Notes: generated from the letters alone by a model not told the origin. 11,037 bases of DNA from UBA922 sp035438805 (GCA_035438805.1 DAORJA010000036.1:1-11037); one strand, 5' to 3'; shown: positions 1 through 5,603, numbered from the stretch's first letter. Numbers and translations are program-made.

Positions 1-329
1 AAAATAAGGACAATAATTGTAGATTGTCTGCGAAAAGCGGTGTAGAGATCCTTTTTAAATCCACTCTTTTTGTTTGTGTAAATGTAAAAAAATATAAATC
101 GGATTGTTTCTAAAATAAGTATACAAAATCCTAGTATAGCTATTGAAGTTGCCTCTGAAATAAGTAAACCTAAACTACTTGAAAACGATTCTGACTCAGT
201 TATAGCGTATCCAATACCACCCGAGGCTAATATTAAGATAACAAATAGAAATATGTGCGAACCAAAAAAAACAAGATTCAATATTCTATGCCACCACATA
301 TCCCCGAAAGAATTTTCTTTATTGTCCAT
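1..329 (-). CDS. Hypothetical two-pass membrane protein, 3' end beyond the left edge
   Basis: The frame is open from an ATG at 329 down to base 1, giving 109 residues with no stop. The gene therefore continues past the left edge. The N-terminus is hydrophilic (MDNKENSFGD), followed by an aromatic WWHRILNLVFF stretch. A first hydrophobic segment spans about residues 19-42 and a second about 52-84, ending in a basic NKKSGFKK tail. A third hydrophobic stretch begins at the edge (TIIVLI). I recognise no family; a short WxR motif ahead of the first membrane helix is common in small CPR membrane proteins. It is divergent from the recombinase with a 155-bp gap. It lies on the element side of the comM junction, so I infer it is cargo of the integrated element. 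No clear Shine-Dalgarno is visible. I am fairly sure it is coding and unsure of any role. Confidence 0.6.
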   Translation of the reverse strand, partial: MDNKENSFGDMWWHRILNLVFFGSHIFLFVILILASGGIGYAITESESFSSSLGLLISEATSIAILGFCILILETIRFIFFYIYTNKKSGFKKDLYTAFRRQSTIIVLI

Positions 330-359
330 AATTTATTAATTAAAATCTTGTACGACATA

Positions 360-388
360 AGCATACCATAATTTTTAACATATGCTAA
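360..388 (-). promoter_or_regulatory. Possible promoter for the left-edge membrane protein gene
   Basis: On the minus strand TTAGCA (383-388) is followed after 17 bp by TATGCT (360-365). This is a weak sigma-70-like pair that would start transcription about 23 bases ahead of the ATG at 329. The region is AT-rich, so chance matches are easy. Confidence 0.3.
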
Positions 389-398
389 AATATCTATG

Positions 399-426
399 TT
401 GACCCAATTTTTAAGTAAAGTAGAGA
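399..426 (+). promoter_or_regulatory. Weak candidate promoter of the recombinase gene
   Basis: TTGACC (399-404) is followed after 16 bp by TAGAGA (421-426), about 58 bases ahead of the ATG at 485. The -35 is good and the -10 poor. The whole 330-484 gap is AT-rich, and I see no ribosome binding site or clear hairpin in it. Confidence 0.25.
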
Positions 427-484
427 CTTTAGGTTGGAATTTGGGTGAAGCACGGGTTGCCATTTATGTTCTAATAATATTGAT

Positions 485-2086
485 ATGAAAAAAGTAGCAT
501 ATTATGCACGTGTTAGTACGAGTCTCCAAGAAGAAAAAGGTACTATTGATAGTCAAAAGCACGAGTTGATTCAGCAAATAAAAAAAGATGGGAATGTTCT
601 TGTGAAGGAATATATTGATAATGGTTGGAGTGGGGCTAGGTTAGACAGACCTGCATTAGATCAACTCCGAAATGATATAAAGACTGATGAATTTGAAGTG
701 GTTTATTTTTATGATACTGATCGTATTGCAAGAGATGTTACCTACCAGCGTTTGATTATCAGCGAACTTTTAAAATATAACAAGGAAATAATAATCAAAG
801 GAAAGAATTACAAACATAATCCTGAAAATAATTTTACGCTTACTGTATTTGGTGCGGTTAGTGAGTTAGAGAAAGCAAAGATACTTGAGCGATTTATGAG
901 AGGAAGAAGAGAGAAAGCACGGAAAGGGGCTATTGTAGATAACGCTAATATGTATGGATATAGACATATTACAAAAACAGAAACGAAAGACGGTTGCTAT
1001 GAGGTAGATGAAAAACAGGCGGAGACTGTGCGCCTATTATTTGAAACTTATGCCTATACTGACACTAGTTTGAATGGTCTTGTAAAAATACTGGAAGGAA
1101 AGGGGGTTAAAACTGCAACAGGTAAAAGCTATTGGAAAGCAGCGACTATTCGGGGAATTTTGAAGAATAGTACCTACTATGGCGAACATTACTTCAATAA
1201 ATCTGAGAAGATAGAATCAGAAATTGAAAAGGAAAGATACAGTAAGACGACTAAAACAAAGACGCAGTTGAAAGACAGGGAAGAGTGGATTTCTGTGGCT
1301 GTACCCCCTATTATCTCTAAAGAATTATTTGAAGCCGTGCAGATACGTTTGTCGCGGAATAAGAAGAATAAGCGTAGTGGGGGCGATAAATACCTGTTAA
1401 GTGGAGTTATTGAGTGTGGGGAGTGTAAGCATATTTATTCTGGTACGCAATGGAAGGGTGTTAAATATTACAAATGCAATCATCGAGATAAGAGACATAA
1501 TCATATAAACAAGGAAGAAATTTTCGATTGTAAAAATCAAGCAATAAATGGAGAGTATATCGAAAACCTGATAAATCAGTCAGTTTTAGAAAAGATACTC
1601 AAGCCACAGGTTATTAAGCGATATGTCGACATACTTCAAAGATCAAAATCAGAGAATATAGATAGGTTGAATAAAAGAAAAAGTTCTATTCAGTCTTTAG
1701 AGGTGAGTGTAGAGAATAAAAAGCGTAAAATATTAGACCTCTACGCAGATAATTTCCTCAGTAAACAGGATTACATGGAAAAGATACAAGGTTTAGATAG
1801 AGAGCTTGTAGATTATTCTAATGAATTAGTAGAAATAACCAATAAGATTGAGCTATTGGAAAAAAGGAAAGAGATATCACATTCAATTAACGTATTTTGT
1901 GATGAAGTAAGGAATAGATTTGTAAAACTTAATGTTATGGGTAGAAAGTTGATTATTCAAAATCTCTTGAGTCAGGTAATACTCCATAAAAATGATAAAC
2001 AAAATAAGGTAATAATTCGTGGATTTTTACCTCTAGGAGAGCAAAATGTTTTAGTGTCACCTAACTATTGTATAAGCAACACCTGA
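485..2086 (+). CDS. Large serine recombinase (site-specific integrase) of an element integrated in comM
   Basis: A 533-residue large serine recombinase that would catalyse integration and excision through a Ser-DNA intermediate. The N-terminal resolvase domain (about 3-150) carries YARVSTxxQ with the expected nucleophile Ser11 and Arg9. It also has the DRIARD motif (Asp79, Arg80, Arg83). A Recombinase domain follows (about 155-260), with NxxYYGEHYFNKS near 228-239. Next come a zinc ribbon (Cys311, Cys314, Cys331, Cys349) and a coiled coil (about 388-465), the usual order in phage and transposon integrases. The ATG at 485 puts the YARVS motif at the normal distance from the N-terminus, although no Shine-Dalgarno is visible. 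The last few codons (SNT, TGA) lie in comM-derived DNA, so the present C-terminus is partly host-encoded. It is the only plus-strand gene left of the putative origin. Sampled GC is about one third. Function confident; host-phage versus transposon origin unknown. Confidence 0.95.
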   Translation: MKKVAYYARVSTSLQEEKGTIDSQKHELIQQIKKDGNVLVKEYIDNGWSGARLDRPALDQLRNDIKTDEFEVVYFYDTDRIARDVTYQRLIISELLKYNKEIIIKGKNYKHNPENNFTLTVFGAVSELEKAKILERFMRGRREKARKGAIVDNANMYGYRHITKTETKDGCYEVDEKQAETVRLLFETYAYTDTSLNGLVKILEGKGVKTATGKSYWKAATIRGILKNSTYYGEHYFNKSEKIESEIEKERYSKTTKTKTQLKDREEWISVAVPPIISKELFEAVQIRLSRNKKNKRSGGDKYLLSGVIECGECKHIYSGTQWKGVKYYKCNHRDKRHNHINKEEIFDCKNQAINGEYIENLINQSVLEKILKPQVIKRYVDILQRSKSENIDRLNKRKSSIQSLEVSVENKKRKILDLYADNFLSKQDYMEKIQGLDRELVDYSNELVEITNKIELLEKRKEISHSINVFCDEVRNRFVKLNVMGRKLIIQNLLSQVILHKNDKQNKVIIRGFLPLGEQNVLVSPNYCISNT

Positions 2087-2920
2087 TGCAGAATGGTGCG
2101 GAGAACGGAATGGACGTGTAGCAATAATCGGACGGTCGCTCGGAAGTAATCCTGCGACTGAATAAATTTTGGTAACCTCAATCATTTCGTCGCTTGTCAT
2201 TTTTGGTAAAATTGATGGCACTGTTCGTGCTAGTAATGTTTTTCCTGAACCTGGCGGACCATTGAGTAAAATATTGTGCGCGCCACTTGCTGCAATTTCA
2301 AGTCCTCGTTTTACAAACTCCTGTCCTTTCACAAAAGACATATCCATGTCTGAAGCATAGTCTCGTGCCCATGTAGAAATGTCTACTTGTGGCTGGGGCT
2401 CTATTAATTTTTCTCCTTTGAGATGACTAAGTAGTGCAGAGAATGACTGCACAGGATAAATGCGCACCGTATCAATTATTGATGCTTCCGGAGCATTCAC
2501 ACTTGGTATAAACAATGATTGTATACCGCGTTCTTTTGCAAATATAGCAAGAGGAAGAATTCCTGTTGTGTGACGAAGTGTTCCATCAAGCGCCAGCTCT
2601 CCAACAAATAAGCTATTTGTAAGATCAAGCGTAATTTTTTCAGCTGAGATGTACATGCCCAGTGCAATTGGCAGATCATATGCTGATCCTTCTTTTCGCA
2701 CATCAGCTGGTGCTAGATTTACGATAATTCTGCTGTTGTTTGGAAAATTAATATTACTATTTTTCCATGCGGTGCGTATTCTCTCTTTTGCTTCTTGGAT
2801 TGCGGTATCAGGAAGTCCGACAATCATAAAACCAGGCCAGGTACCTGAAATATCCACCTCAATCGTGATGGGTGTGCAATCAAGTCCTAAGACTGCGGCT
2901 GATGGAACCGACGTAAACAT
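2057..2920 (-). pseudogene. comM: comM/yifB (Mg-chelatase-like AAA+ ATPase), 5' part, truncated by the integrated element
   Basis: ComM/YifB is a hexameric helicase that promotes branch migration in natural transformation; intact family members are about 500 residues. The 287-residue frame has the N-terminal ChlI-like domain (about 1-170; SVPSAAVLGLD, WPGFMIVGLPD, NLAPADVRKEGSAYDLPIALG). The start of the AAA+ module follows, with Walker A GPPGSGKT at 221-228 and the family motif RPFRSPHHSASGVA at 269-282. In the family the next residues are LVGGG, then Walker B (LFLDE), sensors and the C-terminal domain. Here the frame instead reads YTIVR and stops at a TGA in element DNA, so the ATPase core is lost. 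The start at 2918-2920 is well supported by AAGGAGG (2925-2931) four bases upstream. It lies 60 bp after lspA. The fragment might still be translated, but should be inactive. Confidence 0.92.
2060..2086. other. Attachment-site junction (attL/attR-type) between element and comM
   Basis: Reading comM on the minus strand, similarity to the family holds through the GCT codon at 2075-2077 (Ala282) and is lost at the next codon, TAT (2072-2074), where Leu is expected. The recombinase gene ends at 2086, so its reading frame crosses this point. Serine integrases act beside their own gene, so the strand exchange should lie at about 2072-2082. The exact core dinucleotide cannot be fixed without the other end or an uninterrupted comM. 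This is inference from truncated homology. Confidence 0.7.
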
Positions 2921-2946
2921 ATTCCCTCCTTAGAAATAGTATTATC

Positions 2947-2974
2947 AGTATATCAAACTTTTGTGTGCAGTGAA
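2947..2974 (-). promoter_or_regulatory. Possible promoter of comM
   Basis: On the minus strand TTCACT (2969-2974), a 16-bp spacer and TATACT (2947-2952) lie about 27 bases ahead of the comM start. The -10 is good and the -35 moderate. comM may instead be read from upstream through lspA. Confidence 0.35.
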
Positions 2975-2980
2975 CAGTTT

Positions 2981-3436
2981 TTATTCTTTTGAACGCTTTA
3001 GTAGCATTAGTGCACCCACGATAATCAGAATATCTGCGAGATTGAGAATTGAAGTTACAATGCGTATATAATCAATCGTGAAGCCGTAGATGAATCGATC
3101 AATCAGATTTGAAAGCGCGCCTGCGATTACGCACATTGCACCAATTACTTTATACCTGGTATATGTGGCTTTGCTCAGATAATAAACCCCTACGCAAATA
3201 ATGAGCACACTAAGTGGAATAACAATGATCTGTGGCAAGGGTATTCCAAATGCAATTCCTAGATTTTCAAAATACTCCCACCCTATTATTTGAGGAATGA
3301 GATACTGAGGCTCATCTGAACCCCGGGCAATTTGTTTTAGAATTTGATCAATTACAATACAAAAAACGCCACTGAGTAGTATCATCCCATGGCGTTTTAT
3401 AAAATCTTTGATAGTAAGGAAAATGTTAGGCTTCAT
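2981..3436 (-). CDS. lspA: Lipoprotein signal peptidase (signal peptidase II)
   Basis: LspA is an inner-membrane aspartyl protease that removes the signal peptide from prolipoproteins just before the lipidated cysteine. The 151-residue length is normal. The family motifs are in order: DQILK (Asp30), ENLGIAFG (Asn58 onward, where NxGAAFG is typical), GALSNLIDRF (about 106-115) with catalytic Asp113, and LNLADILI (131-138) with catalytic Asp135. There are about four membrane segments (near 17-34, 66-87, 97-113 and 127-146). Its ATG lies inside the last codons of the dksA/traR-like gene, overlapping by 11 bp in another frame, which suggests translational coupling. The collagen-like lipoprotein encoded at 4788 is a plausible local substrate. 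Confident. Confidence 0.95.
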   Translation of the reverse strand: MKPNIFLTIKDFIKRHGMILLSGVFCIVIDQILKQIARGSDEPQYLIPQIIGWEYFENLGIAFGIPLPQIIVIPLSVLIICVGVYYLSKATYTRYKVIGAMCVIAGALSNLIDRFIYGFTIDYIRIVTSILNLADILIIVGALMLLKRSKE

Positions 3437-3839
3437 CGGTAAGGAATTTTTTTGCTTCTACGGTCGTGCTCGACGTAGGTCTTGCTCGAAGGCGTTTTTC
3501 ACCAATCGCTTTCCCGGTAAATTTACAGATACCATAGGTACCATCAATAATACGCTTAAGAGATGAGTCAATGTCACGTAATTGCTTTTCCAATACTTCT
3601 TCGAGTGACTTATTGGTGATAAAGTCCTCTACTTCGTGCGCATTATCCTCAGGTTCAGTACCGTATTTGGGAAAAATAGTATTCGTGTTTCCTGGAACAT
3701 GGGGGTCTTTTTTGGTAAATACGCTTAAGTCTTCTTCAAGCTTCTTTTTTTCTTCAAGTAAAAGATTTTTCATCTCGAGGATGAATTCAGCTGTGAGTCC
3801 GGAGTCTGGGTGTACTTTGATGGTATCGTTCTTATTCAT
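3426..3839 (-). CDS. DksA/TraR-family protein with a degenerate zinc finger
   Basis: A 137-residue protein of the DksA/TraR C4 zinc-finger family. Family members bind the RNA polymerase secondary channel, or are related stress proteins such as YocK. The layout fits: a helical coiled-coil region with EMKNLLLEEKKKLEEDL (22-38), an acidic stretch (EPEDNAHEVEDF, 62-73) and a second helix with ALxxI-type spacing (VLEKQLRDIDSSLKRIIDGTYG). The finger region GICKFTGKAIGEKRLRARP follows. Only Cys105 remains of the usual four ligands: the second position is Thr and the distal pair is missing, so zinc is probably not bound. It starts at 3839 with a weak AAGAGA site, has a likely own promoter at 3898-3927 and overlaps lspA by 11 bp. 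Family assignment good, function uncertain; I do not call it dksA itself. Confidence 0.85.
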   Translation of the reverse strand: MNKNDTIKVHPDSGLTAEFILEMKNLLLEEKKKLEEDLSVFTKKDPHVPGNTNTIFPKYGTEPEDNAHEVEDFITNKSLEEVLEKQLRDIDSSLKRIIDGTYGICKFTGKAIGEKRLRARPTSSTTVEAKKFLTDEA

Positions 3840-3897
3840 ATGTTCTCTTAATTAGCGCTGCGCTCGGGCTGCGGGAATGAGTAACACTGTGAAGACA

Positions 3898-3927
3898 AGT
3901 ATAGCAGGATTAGCACCCTCTGTGCAA
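3898..3927 (-). promoter_or_regulatory. Promoter for the dksA/traR-like gene and lspA
   Basis: On the minus strand TTGCAC (3922-3927), an 18-bp spacer and TATACT (3898-3903) predict a start near 3891, giving a leader of about 50 nt before the ATG at 3839. It lies just downstream of the terminator at 3936-3995, so this operon appears separate from the transcript upstream. Confidence 0.55.
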
Positions 3928-3935
3928 GTTTTGGT

Positions 3936-3995
3936 AAAAATAAAAATCGGCCATCCGAGGCCCTGTAGTTAATAACTATGTGGCTGGAGGCCGAT
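3936..3995 (-). terminator. Rho-independent terminator of the minus-strand orphan transcript
   Basis: On the minus strand ATCGGCC (3989-3995) pairs with GGCCGAT (3946-3952), closing a branched structure. An inner TAGTT/AACTA hairpin lies within it. The stem is followed directly by a T-tract (TTTTTATTTTT, 3936-3946). Strong in this orientation; on the plus strand the following T-run is short and offset. Confidence 0.7.
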
Positions 3996-4139
3996 AGTTT
4001 TCTGGGGTTTGGGTTTTTCCCAAGCACTCTCAATCGTTATACATGTTAACGACTTAGATCGCTTGAGAAAAGCCAGACATTTCCCTAGAAAATATACCTG
4101 ATTTGACCACTCAAAGGGTGTTGAATCGGCAAAAGCCAT
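3969..4139 (-). CDS. Possible 56-residue peptide within the orphan transcript
   Basis: An ATG at 4139 opens 56 codons ending in TAA at 3969-3971, inside a transcript with its own promoter and terminator. The product is basic and hydrophilic, with two Cys (21, 33) and a Lys/Pro-rich EKPKPQK stretch near 41-47. There is no signal peptide or recognised motif. There is no Shine-Dalgarno, and the start codon lies in a small hairpin (GAAT..GGC TTTT GCC..ATTC). The 3' end overlaps the terminator stem. It may be chance; listed because the surrounding unit otherwise has no product. Confidence 0.2.
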   Translation of the reverse strand: MAFADSTPFEWSNQVYFLGKCLAFLKRSKSLTCITIESAWEKPKPQKTIGLQPHSY

Positions 4140-4268
4140 ATTCAGACCGTATTTGTTTTTTGTGTTTGTGTTTATTCCGGCGAACCGGAACGGTGAGTAG
4201 TCTAATCGGTGTAGGAGATTCCTTTCCCATAAGGGGAGAATCTCACGTTTTCAAAGATCAACAAAGAT

Positions 4269-4297
4269 AGTATAGCATTTTTCGGGAATAGCGTCAA
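4269..4297 (-). promoter_or_regulatory. Strong sigma-70-like promoter of the orphan minus-strand transcript
   Basis: On the minus strand TTGACG (4292-4297), exactly 17 bp, then TATACT (4269-4274). The predicted start is the G at about 4262. One base from consensus at -35 and one at -10. Confidence 0.65.
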
Positions 4298-4299
4298 GG

Positions 4300-4470
4300 G
4301 TTTAGGGAAAAACGTATTTATTTGGCTTATTTGAGCTAAAAAACTGTTGTTTTTGTGATTTTTATTTGTGTATACCAGTGTATACAAATAGGCACTTATC
4401 CACAAATAGGGTATGTTCTCCACACATTTATCCACAATGTATAGAATATTGTATACAAAATAGGGGTTTT
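4300..4470. other. Putative chromosomal replication origin (oriC): DnaA-box cluster with AT-rich flank
   Basis: Two exact DnaA boxes (TTATCCACA) lie at 4396-4404 and 4428-4436. A one-mismatch box, TTCTCCACA, lies between them at 4416-4424, all in the same orientation. A further one-mismatch box in reverse orientation (TGTGTATAC) is near 4367-4375. The flank at 4300-4380 is strongly AT-rich with T-runs, suitable for unwinding. Two exact 9-mers this close are very unlikely by chance: about 0.08 copies are expected per 11 kb over both strands at even composition. Host genes diverge from here, minus-strand to the left and plus-strand to the right, as leading-strand genes do around an origin. No dnaA or dnaN is in the window. 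Role is inferred. Confidence 0.65.
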
Positions 4471-4502
4471 GGTAGGGGATAAGTAGTTCATTGCCAATAG
4501 CC

Positions 4503-4554
4503 AATAGTTCATAGAAAAATTTAACCCCTCTTTTTCTATTGACTATGAGCTATT
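4503..4554. repeat. Imperfect inverted repeat beside the origin region
   Basis: AATAGTTCATAG (4503-4514) and CTATGAGCTATT (4543-4554) are inverted copies matching at 11 of 12 positions, with inner AAAAA/TTTTT arms extending the pairing. Just upstream are short direct copies of AGTTCAT and a doubled GCCAATA. It could be a weak terminator, a binding site or low-complexity drift; nothing here looks coding. Confidence 0.45.
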
Positions 4555-4588
4555 TTGCTACACTAAGCCAAAATACTGCCCAATTACC

Positions 4589-4617
4589 TTGACAAAATTG
4601 TCTATATATGCTATACT
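4589..4617 (+). promoter_or_regulatory. Near-consensus promoter of the collagen-like lipoprotein gene
   Basis: TTGACA (4589-4594), a 17-bp spacer and TATACT (4612-4617). It has an exact -35 and one mismatch in the -10, making it one of the strongest promoters in the window. Predicted start at about 4624, leaving a leader of roughly 164 nt before the ATG at 4788. Confidence 0.75.
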
Positions 4618-4623
4618 GGTTCG

Positions 4624-4787
4624 TTAAAATAATAGCTCTTTCCAATTGGTTTTCACTAACGTGACTACGTACTGGTCTGCTAAATGCTTGGCATACCACT
4701 GGGTAGTCGCGTTGACTAGTACTAATCACTGTCCTTTCGGCCTGGCCGGCTGACTGGATTGAACTCATATACCTATGGAGGTGTATC
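4624..4787 (+). promoter_or_regulatory. Long structured 5' leader of the lipoprotein mRNA
   Basis: AACGTGACTAC (4658-4668) pairs over 11 bp, one of them G-U, with GTAGTCGCGTT (4703-4713). Inside it TGGT/ACCA and TGC/GCA continue the stem to a ten-base loop. A second hairpin (about 4724-4761) has AATC/GATT and GTC/GAC arms enclosing CGGC/GCCG. The leader then ends in an exposed GGAGGT (4777-4782) five bases before the start. I match no known riboswitch; it could stabilise the mRNA or regulate translation. Confidence 0.45.
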
Positions 4788-5567
4788 ATGGCCACGATTC
4801 GTTTCATTGTCTTCATCCTGATCTTCGGCAACCTCGTCGCGTGCGACACCACGGTCGTCGTCGAGGAGGTGTGTCCTGGTCACAAGGGGGACCCGGGCGA
4901 GAACGGGATCGATGGTGAGGATGGTCTCACCGGCCCCGCAGGACCCCAGGGTCCGCAGGGGGACCCGGGCGAGAACGGAGGATCCTGCACCGTCGTCGAT
5001 AACGGCGATGGTACGGGTACCATGACGTGCCCCGATGGTTCGTCGGTGACTGTCCTGATCGCGGATGAGGGAGATGACGATGAGCAGGAGGAAAATTCCT
5101 GCAAACCGGTGGTTCATGCTATGAATAGTTGGTTCGATGTGGAACCGTTCGTGGCACAGAGTTCATACTTCTCTACGCTCGTATACCTTAGTTTTCAGGG
5201 TGAGTGTGGGAAGGGTCAGATCCTTAGTGCCATCTACATGGAGTGGCACGGTATTCCTGGTCTTGTTGCAGGTGAACAGTTGCCGTGGGCTTATTCGAAC
5301 TACAACGTCGATGAGGACCGCTGCGTCGTTCGGCCCCAGGATCCGAATGAGCCTTCTATCTACTGGGCGTTTTGTCCGGGCGCTGGAGAGATTATTTCTC
5401 CGACGGATTCGGTGGTGATCCAAGCGTTCATTCAGGAGATTCCGTACACGACCACTGAACAGGCGGCGAATGTGTGGATGAACCTGTACGTCGAACTTCA
5501 GGATCTCGAAACTGGGACTCAACATATGGTCAGTTTCAACTTTCCGAGTCAGAACGATCGCAACTGA
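4788..5567 (+). CDS. Collagen-like lipoprotein, GC-rich, probably horizontally acquired
   Basis: A 259-residue secreted lipoprotein. The signal peptide ends in the lipobox LVAC with the lipidated Cys19; LspA encoded in this window would cleave before it. Residues 31-66 are twelve Gly-X-Y triplets rich in GDP, GEN and GPQ, which should form a short collagen-like triple helix. A Cys-flanked CTVVDNGDGTGTMTCPDG segment follows (67-84), then an acidic linker (EGDDDEQEEN, 94-103). The C-terminal domain (about 105-259) is of unknown family, looks beta-rich and has Cys105, 140, 179 and 196, possibly disulfide-bonded. The start is fixed by GGAGGT at 4777-4782. Sampled GC is about 57-75% against about 40% in the next gene, and codon choice differs, indicating transfer. 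The NGDGT/CPDG style resembles lipoproteins of GC-rich deltaproteobacteria and Myxococcota (from memory). Probably a surface stalk or adhesin. Confidence 0.85.
   Translation: MATIRFIVFILIFGNLVACDTTVVVEEVCPGHKGDPGENGIDGEDGLTGPAGPQGPQGDPGENGGSCTVVDNGDGTGTMTCPDGSSVTVLIADEGDDDEQEENSCKPVVHAMNSWFDVEPFVAQSSYFSTLVYLSFQGECGKGQILSAIYMEWHGIPGLVAGEQLPWAYSNYNVDEDRCVVRPQDPNEPSIYWAFCPGAGEIISPTDSVVIQAFIQEIPYTTTEQAANVWMNLYVELQDLETGTQHMVSFNFPSQNDRN
4885..4978 (+). repeat. In-frame 22-bp direct repeat in the collagen-like region
   Basis: An identical 22-bp stretch occurs at 4885-4906 and 4957-4978, 72 bp (24 codons) apart and in the same frame, each encoding GDPGENG. Slippage or recombination between the copies would lengthen or shorten the collagen-like rod by eight triplets without breaking the frame. 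Confidence 0.85.
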
Positions 5568-5603
5568 CACTTACTTCGGCCTCACGACTTAGTTCTTTCA
5601 ACC

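Larger units (their letters stand above)
3936..4262 (-). ncRNA. Candidate structured small RNA or short mRNA of about 320 nt
   Basis: This unit is bounded by a near-consensus promoter (4269-4297) and a hairpin/T-tract terminator (3936-3995) on the same strand. Several perfect hairpins lie between. GAGATTC/GAATCTC is at 4215-4244. TTCCGG/CCGGAA at 4175-4190 closes a UUCG loop in the minus-strand RNA. TCGTTA/TAACGA is at 4034-4052 and TTGGG/CCCAA at 4009-4023. I looked for tmRNA, RNase P RNA and SRP RNA signatures and found none. A 56-codon frame lies inside (3969-4139), so it may be an mRNA instead. It sits directly beside the putative origin. Confidence 0.45.

Noticed and set aside
278..463. 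61-codon minus-strand frame overlapping the start of the left-edge membrane protein
   Set aside because: It overlaps the better-supported membrane protein frame, has no ribosome site and a low-complexity composition.
3848..4033. 61-codon minus-strand frame
   Set aside because: It runs through the terminator at 3936-3995 and the promoter at 3898-3927; no family features.
4150..4190. T-arm-like GGTTCG hairpin as part of a tRNA
   Set aside because: The loop is only four bases and there is no anticodon arm or acceptor stem around it.
3936..4262. Orphan transcript as tmRNA, RNase P RNA or SRP RNA
   Set aside because: No CCA-ended acceptor or tag frame with the usual ending, no P4 core words of RNase P, and no SRP GGAAG loop were found by eye.
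4202..4504. 100-codon minus-strand frame across the DnaA-box region
   Set aside because: It covers the DnaA boxes, a promoter and a hairpin, is full of Ile/Tyr/Asn as expected from AT-rich non-coding DNA, and has no Shine-Dalgarno.
4773..5117. 114-codon frame antisense to the lipoprotein gene
   Set aside because: Long antisense frames are expected in GC-rich DNA; the plus-strand gene has a lipobox, Gly-X-Y repeats and a ribosome site.
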